This document shows positions 5,552 through 12,043 of a stretch of DNA of 14,680 bases, in pieces. A program made the translations under genes and the position numbers. The stretch covers positions 1-14,680 of the forward strand of contig JBIOUX010000159.1 of assembly GCA_044867425.1 (NCBI GenBank), given 5' to 3'. The notes below the pieces were generated by a model that saw only the letters and a program-made list of their open reading frames with translations, was not told the origin of the DNA and ran no database searches. Every line of letters begins with the position of its first letter. The first letter of the stretch is position 1. Source of the stretch: CAWBJP01 sp044867425 (GTDB taxonomy: Bacteria; Actinomycetota; Acidimicrobiia; IMCC26256; BP-133).

Positions 5552-6714
5552 GCCGTCCCGATCGTTCCCCGGGGACACCCCGGACCCCGGGCCCGTCGGG
5601 GACACCCCATACCCCGATCCGTGTCGCCATCGCCGGTGTCGGCAACTGCGCCAGCAGCCTGGTCCAGGGCATCGAGTACTACCGGGGAGCGGACCCGGAC
5701 GAGACGGTGCCCGGCCTCATGCACGTGGAGCTGGGGGGCTACCACGTGGGCAACGTCGAGTTCGTGACCGCCTTCGACGTGGATGCCACCAAGGTGGGGG
5801 AGGATCTCGGCAAGGCCATCTTCCGGGGACAGAACAACACCGTGCGCTTCGCCGAGGTGCCCGCTCTGGGTATCCCGGTGCTGCGGGGCCCGACGCTCGA
5901 CGGCTGGGGCACCTACTACCGCCGCACCTGCGACGAGTCGCCGGTGGCGCCCGTCGACGTCGCCGCCGAGCTGCGGCGGTCCGGGGCCGAGGTCCTGGTG
6001 TCCTACCTGCCGGTGGGCTCGGAGGATGCCCAGCGCCACTACGCCGAGGCCTGCCTGGACGCCGGGGTCGCCTTCATCAACTGCATCCCGGTGTTCATCG
6101 CCTCCGACCCCGCCTGGGCGGCCCGGTTCACCGAGGCCGGCGTGCCCATCATCGGCGACGACATCAAGAGCCAGGTGGGAGCGACCATCGTCCACCGCAT
6201 CCTGGCCCGCCTGTTCGAGGACCGGGGCCTGGTGCTCGACCGCACCTACCAGCTCAACGTGGGCGGCAACATGGACTTCAAGAACATGCTGGAGCGGGAG
6301 CGCCTGGAGTCGAAGAAGGTGTCGAAGACCCAGGCGGTGACCAGCCAGCTGGGCAACGGCATCGAGGCCGACGACGTGCACATCGGGCCCTCCGACCATG
6401 TGGCCTGGCTGCAGGACCGCAAGTGGGCCTACATCCGCCTGGAGGGCCGGAACTTCGGCGACGTGCCGCTCAACCTGGAGATGAAGCTCGAGGTGTGGGA
6501 CTCGCCCAACTCGGCCGGCGTGGTCATCGACGCCCTGCGCTGCGCCCGGATCGCCCTCGACCGGGGCATCGGCGGGCCGCTGCTCGGCCCGTCGGCCTAC
6601 TTCATGAAGGCCCCGCCGGTGCAGTACACCGACGAGGAGGCCAGGAACATGGTGGAATCCTTCGCCGCCGGGGCCCCCAAGGACAGCGAGACGCTCGACC
6701 TGCGGGAGGCGTAG
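5548..6714 (+). CDS. ino1: myo-inositol-1-phosphate synthase
   Basis: A 388-aa protein, close to the actinobacterial short form (~365 aa), with a roughly 20-residue Pro/Ser/Arg-rich N-terminal extension. It converts glucose-6-phosphate to 1L-myo-inositol-1-phosphate with NAD, feeding phosphatidylinositol and mycothiol. The Rossmann motif VAIAGVGNCASSLVQG is at ~26-41. Also present are SYLPVGSEDAQRHYAEACLDAGVAFINCIPVFIA, GDDIKSQVGATIVHR, LNVGGNMDFKNM, SKTQAV and the DSPNSAGVVIDALRC block with the catalytic-site residues of the family. The start is GTG 5548, because AAGGAGG lies six bases upstream and GTGA couples it to padR. A PIG-L family enzyme of the mycothiol-deacetylase type occurs later in the window (11140-11946), but the link is speculative. 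Confidence 0.96.
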   Translation: MSRPDRSPGTPRTPGPSGTPHTPIRVAIAGVGNCASSLVQGIEYYRGADPDETVPGLMHVELGGYHVGNVEFVTAFDVDATKVGEDLGKAIFRGQNNTVRFAEVPALGIPVLRGPTLDGWGTYYRRTCDESPVAPVDVAAELRRSGAEVLVSYLPVGSEDAQRHYAEACLDAGVAFINCIPVFIASDPAWAARFTEAGVPIIGDDIKSQVGATIVHRILARLFEDRGLVLDRTYQLNVGGNMDFKNMLERERLESKKVSKTQAVTSQLGNGIEADDVHIGPSDHVAWLQDRKWAYIRLEGRNFGDVPLNLEMKLEVWDSPNSAGVVIDALRCARIALDRGIGGPLLGPSAYFMKAPPVQYTDEEARNMVESFAAGAPKDSETLDLREA

Positions 6715-6735
6715 ACCGGTCTGCGGGAGGCGTAG
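6700..6735 (+). repeat. 15-bp direct repeat at the ino1 stop
   Basis: CTGCGGGAGGCGTAG occurs at 6700-6714 (the last codons and stop of ino1) and again at 6721-6735, a 21-base period. The second copy ends with the TAG that forms the start of the TAGCCT box before the next gene. Confidence 0.85.
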
Positions 6736-6738
6736 CCT
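6733..6738 (+). promoter_or_regulatory. putative -10 box for the 6747 gene
   Basis: TAGCCT, eight bases before GTG 6747, with the same geometry as the other leaderless starts in the window. Co-transcription from ino1 is also possible because the gap is only 32 bases. Confidence 0.3.
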
Positions 6739-6746
6739 GTCCGGCC

Positions 6747-6947
6747 GTGTTGGGTCGGCGGCTCGGACGGGCGCTGCTGTGGGGTCTTCTGGCCGGAGGC
6801 GGGGTGGTGATCGGGCTGGCCGCCGGGTCCTCCCTGGCCTCCACCCCCACCGACGGCCAGATGCTCACCCAGTTGGGCGGCGGCGCCGGCTGCGTCGCCG
6901 CCCTGCTCGGGCTCCTGCTGCCGATCAAGCCGAAATCCCGGGTCTGA
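6747..6947 (+). CDS. small membrane protein (66 aa)
   Basis: Starts at GTG 6747. Two hydrophobic helices rich in Gly and Ala are visible: about 9-31 (ALLWGLLAGGGVVIGLAAGSSLA) and about 42-60 (LGGGAGCVAALLGLLLPI). They are joined by a short polar loop (STPTDGQM). The ends are basic (RRLGR and KPKSR), predicting a hairpin with both ends in the cytoplasm. I do not recognise a family. M. tuberculosis has a membrane protein gene (Rv0048c) in the same neighbourhood, but I see no reason to call them homologous. The stop is three bases from that of the convergent secreted protein. Confidence 0.6.
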   Translation: MLGRRLGRALLWGLLAGGGVVIGLAAGSSLASTPTDGQMLTQLGGGAGCVAALLGLLLPIKPKSRV

Positions 6948-6950
6948 CGG

Positions 6951-7448
6951 TCAGTTCTTGATCACGACGTTCTTGAAGACAGCGTGGGCCTTGGTGATGG
7001 GAGCGGTCACGCAGTCGCCCTTGGTCGGGGTGACCTCGAAGTCACCGGACATGCGAGACGTCTTGAAGCTGCCTCCGAACACGCCGTTCTGAAGCGCTCC
7101 ATAGGTGAACTCGCCGTCGTCGGTGATCTTCTCCCCACTCGCCAAGGTGACGGAGTGGGTGACCGTTCCCTCGCCCCCGGAAGTGCAGGTGTCCGGGTCC
7201 TTGGTGCCGTACGCGCCGGCGAATCCCCAGCTCCCCTTCTCACCCTGGCAGTCGATGGTGCCCGTCTCTCCGTCCGTCGTGAAGGTTCCCGAAGTCGGGT
7301 TGTTGGAGAGTCCGGGCGAAATGGTGAAATCGTGTTCCCCCGTACAGGTCCGTTCCGCCTGCCCGGCGACCGGGGTGGCCATCCCCGGGAGGGCCCAGGT
7401 CGCAGCTATCACGACCCCGAAGCAGGCCAGGCGTGCCCTTCGGCTCAT
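6951..7448 (-). CDS. secreted protein of unknown function
   Basis: A 165-aa protein with a typical Sec signal: basic MSRRAR, a hydrophobic core ACFGVVIAATWALPG, and a likely cut after the AGQA at about residue 30. The mature part is about 135 aa, rich in Gly, Thr, Ser and short alternating polar strands, suggesting a beta-sandwich. Four cysteines (CTG, DCQG, TCTSGG, DCVT) could form two disulfides. There is a GGGGGAG just before ATG 7448. Codon choice is slightly less GC-biased than in the neighbours. Divergent from the methyltransferase at 7598; no family recognised. Confidence 0.75.
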   Translation of the reverse strand: MSRRARLACFGVVIAATWALPGMATPVAGQAERTCTGEHDFTISPGLSNNPTSGTFTTDGETGTIDCQGEKGSWGFAGAYGTKDPDTCTSGGEGTVTHSVTLASGEKITDDGEFTYGALQNGVFGGSFKTSRMSGDFEVTPTKGDCVTAPITKAHAVFKNVVIKN

Positions 7449-7465
7449 CTCTCCCCCTTGGCATT

Positions 7466-7489
7466 GAGCCGGGCTGTAGTGGCCGGCTC
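7466..7489 (-). repeat. hairpin in the 5' region of the secreted protein gene
   Basis: GAGCCGG (7466-7472) and CCGGCTC (7483-7489) form a perfect 7-bp stem around a 10-base loop, ending 17 bases before the ATG. It may influence translation; nothing more can be said. Confidence 0.4.
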
Positions 7490-7524
7490 CATGAGAAGCG
7501 TAAGGCGACGTCGACCGGACGGCC

Positions 7525-7540
7525 TCCGTACCAGTACGGA
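7525..7540. promoter_or_regulatory. 16-bp palindrome in divergent promoter region
   Basis: TCCGTAC-CA-GTACGGA is a perfect 7-bp inverted repeat with a 2-base centre, followed by an AT-rich AATAAAT. It lies between the divergent secreted-protein gene (7448) and methyltransferase gene (7598), so it may be an operator. No cognate regulator is visible. Confidence 0.45.
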
Positions 7541-7585
7541 ATAAATCGCCCCGCGGCGGCCCGGGCAGGACCCGGCCCGGCGTTG

Positions 7586-7591
7586 TAAGTT
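7586..7591 (+). promoter_or_regulatory. putative -10 box for the selenoprotein operon (leaderless)
   Basis: TAAGTT is followed by six bases and then ATG 7598, the spacing expected when transcription starts at the A of ATG. There is no Shine-Dalgarno sequence in the six-base gap. Confidence 0.5.
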
Positions 7592-7597
7592 CGCCCC

Positions 7598-8323
7598 ATG
7601 AGCAATGTGGAGACTTGGGATCGTGCCACCGGGCGCTATCAGGAGGAGTTCGATCCTCCCGACGGCGTCGTCCACTACGGGCCGGGGCTCCCCGACGACT
7701 CCGAACTGCGGATCGTCCCCGGCCACCTGGGGGGCAAACGGGTCCTCGAGCTCGGCTGCGGGGCCGGGCAGACGGCCGTGGCCTTCGCCCGCATGGGAGC
7801 CCGGACCATCGCCGTGGACTCCTCGGCCGAGATGCTGGCTGCCGCCCGGCGCCGGGCCGAATGGGCCACGGTCGGGATCGACTTCCATCTCGGGGACCTG
7901 AGCGAACTGGCCTTCGTGCCGGCGGAGTCGATCGATCTCGTCTTCTGCGGCGCCACCATCGACTACGTCGAGGATCTCGGGCGGGTCCTGCGCTCGGTCC
8001 ACCGCGTGCTGCGACCCCAGGGCGCCTTCGTGTTCAGCCTCGAGCATCCCGTCGCCCTCTGCCTGGAGACCACGGGACCGGGCGGTCCGGCCCTGGTCCG
8101 CAACTACGCCGACCCCGCCCCGGTCAAGGTGGAGCGCTACGGGGAGGCGTTCCTCGTCTACCCCCGCACCCTCTCGGAGGTGGTGGCCACCCTGGCCCGG
8201 GCCGGCTTCCGGGTCGACGCCCTGGCCGAGCCGGCGGGCGCCGACCAACCGCGGGGCGAGGGCGTCGTCTCCTTCCTCGTCCCGGCGGCAACGGTGTGGA
8301 GGACCCGCAAGGACGGGCGCTAG
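7598..8323 (+). CDS. class I SAM-dependent methyltransferase
   Basis: A 241-aa protein. Motif I VLELGCGAGQT is at ~49-59, strand-2 acid in AVDSSAEML, DLSELAF (motif II/III), SIDLVFCGATIDYVEDL (motif IV) and LRPQGAFVFSLEHP (post-motif), the pattern of type-11 small-molecule methyltransferases. A C-terminal segment with REEFLVYPRTLSE-like content (EAFLVYPRTLSEVVATLARAGFRV) resembles members acting on hydrophobic or quinone-like acceptors, but the substrate is unknown. First gene of a + strand operon; four bases separate it from the thioredoxin-like fusion gene. Confidence 0.85.
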   Translation: MSNVETWDRATGRYQEEFDPPDGVVHYGPGLPDDSELRIVPGHLGGKRVLELGCGAGQTAVAFARMGARTIAVDSSAEMLAAARRRAEWATVGIDFHLGDLSELAFVPAESIDLVFCGATIDYVEDLGRVLRSVHRVLRPQGAFVFSLEHPVALCLETTGPGGPALVRNYADPAPVKVERYGEAFLVYPRTLSEVVATLARAGFRVDALAEPAGADQPRGEGVVSFLVPAATVWRTRKDGR

Positions 8324-8327
8324 CCCG

Positions 8328-9761
8328 GTGAGCCCCACCACCCTGCCCGATGGGCTCGTGGCCGTGGTGAAGCGGGACTGCCCCACCTGCAACCTGGTGG
8401 CGCCGGTGCTGGCCGACCTGGCCGCCGGCGGCGAACCACTCACCGTCTACAGCCAGGACGACCCCGCCTTCCCGCCGGGCATGAGCGTGGTGGATGACAC
8501 CGACCTCGACGTCTCGGTGGCCCTCGACCTGACCACCGTCCCCACCCTCCTGCGGGTGGAGAGCGGCGCCGAGGTGGACCGGACCGAGGGCTGGTCCCGG
8601 CCCGCCTGGGAGAAGCTCACCGGCCGCTCGCCGCTGGGGGAAGGGCTCCCCGAGCACCGCCCCGGCTGTGGCTCGCTCACCGTTGACCCCCTGGTGGCGG
8701 AGCGCCTGGCCGCCCGCTCGACCGGCCTGCATTCACGGCGCCTCGAGCTGGCGGCGGCCGAGGACGACGCCGAGGCGTTCTTCGAGCGAGGCTGGACGGA
8801 CGGCCTGCCGGTGGTGCCTCCCACCCCGGCCCGGGTGCTGCGCATGCTCGAGGGCACCACCCGCTCCCCGGGAGAGGTGGTTGCCCTCGTCCCGCCCTCG
8901 TTCAACGAGTGCACCGTCGAGAAGGTGGCCATCAACGCGGTGATGGCCGGCGGACGGCCCGAGTACCTCCCGGTGGTGCTGGCGGCAGTGGAGGCCGCCT
9001 GCACCAACACGTTCAACATGCACGGCCTGCTGTGCACGACGTGGTTCGCCGGCCCGGTGATCATCGTCAACGGCCCCGTGGCGCGCCAGATCGGGATGAA
9101 CTCGGGGGTCAACTGCCTGGGGCCGGGCAACCGGGCCAACGCCACCATCGGCCGGGCCCTCCAGCTCGTCGTGCGCAACGTGGGCGAGGGCCGGCCGGGC
9201 GAGATCGACCGGGCCACCCACGGGAACCCGGGGAAGTACACCTTCTGCTTCGCCGAGGACGAGGAGGGCTCGCCCTGGGAACCCCTGTCGGTGGAACGGG
9301 GCGTCCCCAAGGGGACGTCGGCCGTCACCCTCTTCGCCGGCTACGGCCCCCACGGCCTGGCCGACCAGCTCTCCCGCACCCCGGAGTCGCTGGCCCGCTC
9401 GCTGGCCTGGGCCCTGGAGGACATCTTCCATCCCAAGCTGGCCTTCTACACCGACGCCGTCCTGGTGGTGTCGCCCGAGCACGGCCGGATCTTCCGGGAG
9501 GCGGGCTGGTCCAAGGCCCGGTTGCGGGAGGAGCTGCTGACCCTGCTCACCAAGCCGGGGACGGAGATGGTGCGGGGGGCGCTGGGCTGCGCCGAGGGGA
9601 TGCCGGAGTCGCTGGCCGAAGCCGACATCCCCAAGTACACGCCCGACGGGCTGTTGATCGTCCACGCCGGCGGTGGCGCCGGCCTGTTCTCCGCCGTCAT
9701 CGGTGGGTGGGTGCGCGGCGAGATCGGCAGCACCCCTGTCACGCGGGAGGTAGGGACATGA
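8328..9761 (+). CDS. thioredoxin-like domain fused to a large conserved domain, UGSC partner protein
   Basis: A 477-aa protein starting at GTG 8328. The N-terminal ~95 residues look like a thioredoxin fold: strand VAVVKRDC, active site CPTC (18-21), helix VAPVLADL, and TTVPTLL (69-71 cis-proline). After a linker, residues ~145-470 form a domain I cannot name. It starts AEAFFERGWTDGLPVVPPTPARVLRML and carries NECTVEKVAINAVMAGG, NMHGLLCTTWFAGPVIIVNGP, NSGVNCLGPGNRANATIGRALQLVVRN and THGNPGKYTFCFAEDEE. The repeated conserved Cys, Asn and Gly suggest an enzyme. The stop overlaps the UGSC ATG (ATGA), so the two are made together. It may supply electrons to the selenoprotein or act on the same substrate; that is inference. 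Confidence 0.8.
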   Translation: MSPTTLPDGLVAVVKRDCPTCNLVAPVLADLAAGGEPLTVYSQDDPAFPPGMSVVDDTDLDVSVALDLTTVPTLLRVESGAEVDRTEGWSRPAWEKLTGRSPLGEGLPEHRPGCGSLTVDPLVAERLAARSTGLHSRRLELAAAEDDAEAFFERGWTDGLPVVPPTPARVLRMLEGTTRSPGEVVALVPPSFNECTVEKVAINAVMAGGRPEYLPVVLAAVEAACTNTFNMHGLLCTTWFAGPVIIVNGPVARQIGMNSGVNCLGPGNRANATIGRALQLVVRNVGEGRPGEIDRATHGNPGKYTFCFAEDEEGSPWEPLSVERGVPKGTSAVTLFAGYGPHGLADQLSRTPESLARSLAWALEDIFHPKLAFYTDAVLVVSPEHGRIFREAGWSKARLREELLTLLTKPGTEMVRGALGCAEGMPESLAEADIPKYTPDGLLIVHAGGGAGLFSAVIGGWVRGEIGSTPVTREVGT

Positions 9762-10288
9762 GTACCGCCGACGCACGGATCTACCTGGACCCGACCGCCG
9801 AACGGGAATCCGTGTCCCGCTCGCTCGCCCCCCGGCCCGCCAGCCTGGAAGGCAAGGTCGTCGGGCTGCTCGACATCACCAAACCCCGGGGCGACGTGTT
9901 CCTCGACCGCCTGGAGGCGCTCCTCAACGAGCGGGGCCTGCGCACCCTGCGCTTCCGCAAGCCCACCTTCACCAAGGTGGCCCCCGTCGACCTCCGCCAC
10001 GAGATCGCCACCAAGTGCGACGTGGTCATCGAAGCGCTGGCCGACTGAGGCAGCTGCTCGTCGTGCAGTGTGCACGACATCGTCGACCTGGAGACGCGGG
10101 GGACCCCGGGGGTGATGCTGGCCTCCTCGGAGTTCGTGGAGGCGGCCGAGGCGCAGGCCCAGGCGCTGGGACTGGCTCCCGCCCGGGTGTTCGTGGCCCA
10201 TCCCATCCAGGACCGCACCGACGACGAGATGCGGGCCCTGGCCGACGCCGCCCTCGAGGAGGTGCTGGCCGCCCTGACCAGGGCTTGA
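9758..10288 (+). CDS. UGSC-family selenoprotein (in-frame TGA = selenocysteine 97)
   Basis: A 176-codon frame with TGA at codon 97 (10046-10048). Before it is MSTADARIYLDPT...GKVVGLLDITKPRGDVFLDRLEALLNERGL..., ending VVIEALAD. After it the same frame continues GSCSSCSVHDIVDLETRGTPGVMLASSEFVEAA...VFVAHPIQDRTDDEMRALADAALEEVL to TGA 10288. The junction reads D-U-G-S-C-S-S-C, the motif after which the UGSC (seleno)protein family is named; relatives have Sec or Cys here. ATG 9758 has GGAGG seven bases upstream and overlaps the previous stop. The function is uncertain; a redox or hydrolytic nucleophile is likely. Translation needs selA/selB/selD and tRNA-Sec elsewhere in the genome. Confidence 0.9.
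10060..10078 (+). promoter_or_regulatory. bacterial SECIS-like hairpin
   Basis: A perfect 8-bp stem, GTCGTGCA/TGCACGAC, with a GTG loop whose first base is G (10068). The loop begins 20 bases after the TGA. Bacterial SECIS elements lie inside the coding sequence just after UGA with a G at the start of a short apical loop 16-37 bases downstream, as here. Confidence 0.8.
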
Positions 10289-10314
10289 TTTCCGGCCCAA
10301 CCCCGCCTTATCCT
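10285..10314 (+). promoter_or_regulatory. putative bfd promoter
   Basis: TTGATT (10285-10290, overlapping the end of the selenoprotein gene) and TATCCT (10309-10314) are 18 bases apart. The predicted start at about 10321 falls in the palindrome at 10318-10335. Confidence 0.45.
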
Positions 10315-10317
10315 TTG

Positions 10318-10335
10318 CCTTAGGAAGCCCTAAGG
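10318..10335. promoter_or_regulatory. palindromic operator, iron-box-like
   Basis: CCTTAGG-AAGC-CCTAAGG, with perfect 7-bp arms. The TTAGG/CCTAA half-sites are those of the IdeR/DtxR box (TTAGGTTAGSCTAACCTAA), but the spacing here is shorter (4 bases between half-sites). Its place just after the bfd -10 and in front of two iron-storage genes fits iron-dependent repression. The regulator is not in the window. Confidence 0.6.
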
Positions 10336-10384
10336 TCACCGCCGAAGGGTTTCCTCACTCGGTTGCGGGGGGAGGATTCGGCGC

Positions 10385-10609
10385 ATGTGGGTCTGCCTGT
10401 GCAAGGCCGTGAACGACCGGCAGATCCGCGCCGCCATCAACGACGGCGCCCGGAGCCCCGAGGAGATCGCCGCTCGCTGCCGGGCCACAACGGGCTGCGG
10501 CGGCTGCCTCCCCTTGGTGTGCCGGATGCTGGCCGACCATCTGGCTGCCGAGGCCTACTTCTCCGACTGCCGGTCCGAACGCGTGGCCGTGGGAGCCGCA
10601 TCAGCGTAA
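10385..10609 (+). CDS. bfd: bacterioferritin-associated ferredoxin, [2Fe-2S]
   Basis: A 74-aa protein. C4, C6, C38 and C41 occupy exactly the positions of the four cluster ligands of E. coli Bfd (CLC ... TGCGGC). The BFD fold residues between (AVNDRQIRAAINDGARSPEEIAARC) are typical. A short tail of about 12 residues extends beyond the domain. Bfd passes electrons to the heme of bacterioferritin to release stored iron as Fe2+. GGGGGAGG lies nine bases before ATG 10385. It stands 62 bases before bacterioferritin in the same direction. Confidence 0.93.
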   Translation: MWVCLCKAVNDRQIRAAINDGARSPEEIAARCRATTGCGGCLPLVCRMLADHLAAEAYFSDCRSERVAVGAASA

Positions 10610-10671
10610 GGGCCATCTGAGGCGGGCTTGACTAGGATTCTCCGCCCAGGGGGGCGACCGAGGGGGATCCG

Positions 10672-11136
10672 ATGCAGTCGAGCCCGGAGATCATCGAGCT
10701 GCTCAACGATGTGTTGACCGCCGAGCTGACGGCGGTCAACCAGTACTTCGTCCACGCCAAGATGCAGGACAACTGGGGCTACAAACGCCTGGCCGAAAAG
10801 GGTCGGGAGGAATCCTTCGGCGAGATGAAACACGCCGAGCAGCTCATCGAGCGGATCCTCTACCTGGAGGGCGTCCCCAACATGCAGCGCCTCGGGACGG
10901 TCCGGGTGGGCGAGACCGTCACCGAGCAGATCACCCTGGAGCTGGAGACGGAAAAGGACGCCATCACCCGCCTGGCCAACGGCATCGAGCTGTGCCGGCG
11001 CACCGACGAGGGCAGCCGCCTCCTGCTGGAGAGCATCCTCTCCGCCGAGGAGGAGCACGCCGACTGGCTGGAGACCCAGCTGGAGCTCATCAAGCAGATC
11101 GGCGAGGGCCTCTACCTCAACACCCAGGTGCACTAG
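10672..11136 (+). CDS. bfr: bacterioferritin
   Basis: A 154-aa protein, normal length. It stores iron as a ferric core in a 24-subunit cage. Ferroxidase ligands are visible: E18 (AELTAVNQYF, with Y25), E51 and H54 in EMKHAEQ, E94, and the late EEEHADWLE pair (E126/H129). M52, between E51 and H54, is the axial heme ligand, so this is the heme-binding Bfr type to which Bfd docks. GAGGGGGA precedes ATG 10672. A TAGGAT at 10633 could be a separate -10, which would allow bfr to respond differently from bfd. It converges with the LmbE gene; the stops are three bases apart with no terminator hairpin. Confidence 0.96.
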   Translation: MQSSPEIIELLNDVLTAELTAVNQYFVHAKMQDNWGYKRLAEKGREESFGEMKHAEQLIERILYLEGVPNMQRLGTVRVGETVTEQITLELETEKDAITRLANGIELCRRTDEGSRLLLESILSAEEEHADWLETQLELIKQIGEGLYLNTQVH

Positions 11137-11139
11137 GCG

Positions 11140-11946
11140 CTACGTCGACGCCAGAAGCTCCTCGAGCGGGCCGGCTGAGCCGCGCCTGGCGTACCACTCG
11201 TAGCCGTAGACGGCGGCGAACGATTCCGCCGGCAGGTGCAGCACGCTTGCCGTCTCGGGGATCTGGCTGGCGTGGGCGGCCATGGCCTGGCGCTTGACGG
11301 CCAGCGCCGAGCGCACGTCGAGGACGGTGGTGATCTCCACCGTGGCCATCCCCAGATGGGTGCCGGCCAGGCCGAGCTCGCCGGTGGCCCGCTTGGCCTC
11401 CACCACCAGGTGCGTCTCCACGAAGTGGAGGTACTCCCGGTCCACGGTGGCCTCGTAGACGGTCTCGATCCCGGCAGCGGCGGCGCCGACCACCGCCGCC
11501 CGGTGGACCACCAGGTGGTCCGGATGGCCGTAGATGCCCTCAGGGTCGTAGGTCACCAGCGCCGAGGCCGACTCCTCGGTCAGGATGGCCGCCACCCGGG
11601 CGGCCACCTCGGGCTCATCGGCCCAGGCCAGCGAGTTCGCGCAGGTGTGGGCCGGATCGCCCGACAGCCCCGAGTCGTGGTAGCCGAGAAACTCGACCCG
11701 GGCCACCCCGAGGATCCCGGCGGCGTCCTCGGTCTCCCGGCGGCGGACGGCGGCCAGGTCGGCATGGCCGAATCCCGCCGCCGCCTCCCCCCACTCGCCC
11801 CCGGTGGCGATGACGACGACGACCCGCCAGCCCCTCTCGGCCAGCAGCCAGATGGTCCCCCCGGTGAAGATGGCTTCATCGTCGGGGTGGGCGTGGAAGA
11901 AGACCACCGTGCGGGCCGGCACGCCGGGATTATGGTCGCGCGCCAT
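11140..11946 (-). CDS. PIG-L/LmbE family N-acetylglucosaminyl-type deacetylase
   Basis: 268 aa from ATG 11946 (another ATG at 11952 adds two residues). The zinc motif AHPDDE is at 19-24 (H20, D23 as ligands, D22 as base), the strand-2 region is VVVVIATGGEWGE, and the third ligand is in YDPEGIYGHPDHLVVHRA (H144). This is the plan of MshB and Mca, which deacetylate GlcNAc-inositol or cleave mycothiol conjugates. It could be MshB-, Mca- or another PIG-L activity, so no symbol is given. The ATG on this strand (11946-11944) overlaps the ATG of leader C on the other strand (11945-11947) in the palindrome CATG. Confidence 0.87.
   Translation of the reverse strand: MARDHNPGVPARTVVFFHAHPDDEAIFTGGTIWLLAERGWRVVVVIATGGEWGEAAAGFGHADLAAVRRRETEDAAGILGVARVEFLGYHDSGLSGDPAHTCANSLAWADEPEVAARVAAILTEESASALVTYDPEGIYGHPDHLVVHRAAVVGAAAAGIETVYEATVDREYLHFVETHLVVEAKRATGELGLAGTHLGMATVEITTVLDVRSALAVKRQAMAAHASQIPETASVLHLPAESFAAVYGYEWYARRGSAGPLEELLAST
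11931..11936 (+). promoter_or_regulatory. putative -10 box for leader ORF C (leaderless transcript)
   Basis: TATGGT is eight bases before ATG 11945, inside the first codons of the divergent LmbE gene. The spacing is the same as at leader A. Confidence 0.5.
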
Positions 11947-12043
11947 GCTCATTGCTCTTCGCCGGGCGGCTCATCGCCGTGCGGCCGGGGACCCCAACCC
12001 CGGCCGCCCAGTCCCGCCTTCGCCTTCGCTCCGGAGGTCCTGA
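11945..12043 (+). CDS. leader peptide C, 32 aa, proline-rich, coupled to DUF6457
   Basis: ATG 11945 to TGA 12041-12043, overlapping the DUF6457 ATG as TGATG. It begins MLIALRRAAHRRAAG and continues DPNPGRPVPPSPSLRRS. It has the same length as leader B, with no gaps between them, and the same hairpin at leader base 37. GGAGG at 12033-12037 in the last codons (LRRS) is a ribosome site for the downstream gene. Confidence 0.6.
   Translation: MLIALRRAAHRRAAGDPNPGRPVPPSPSLRRS
11981..12007 (+). promoter_or_regulatory. conserved hairpin in leader C
   Basis: A perfect 10-bp stem, GCGGCCGGGG/CCCCGGCCGC, with the 7-base loop ACCCCAA. Relative to leader B (loop TCCCCAG), two T-A pairs have become C-G pairs, with changes on both arms. 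Confidence 0.65.

Noticed and set aside
10046..10048. TGA as a true stop giving a 96-residue truncated protein or pseudogene
   Set aside because: The same frame continues with the family motif GSCSSC and a SECIS-like hairpin; a recoded TGA explains all of this better.
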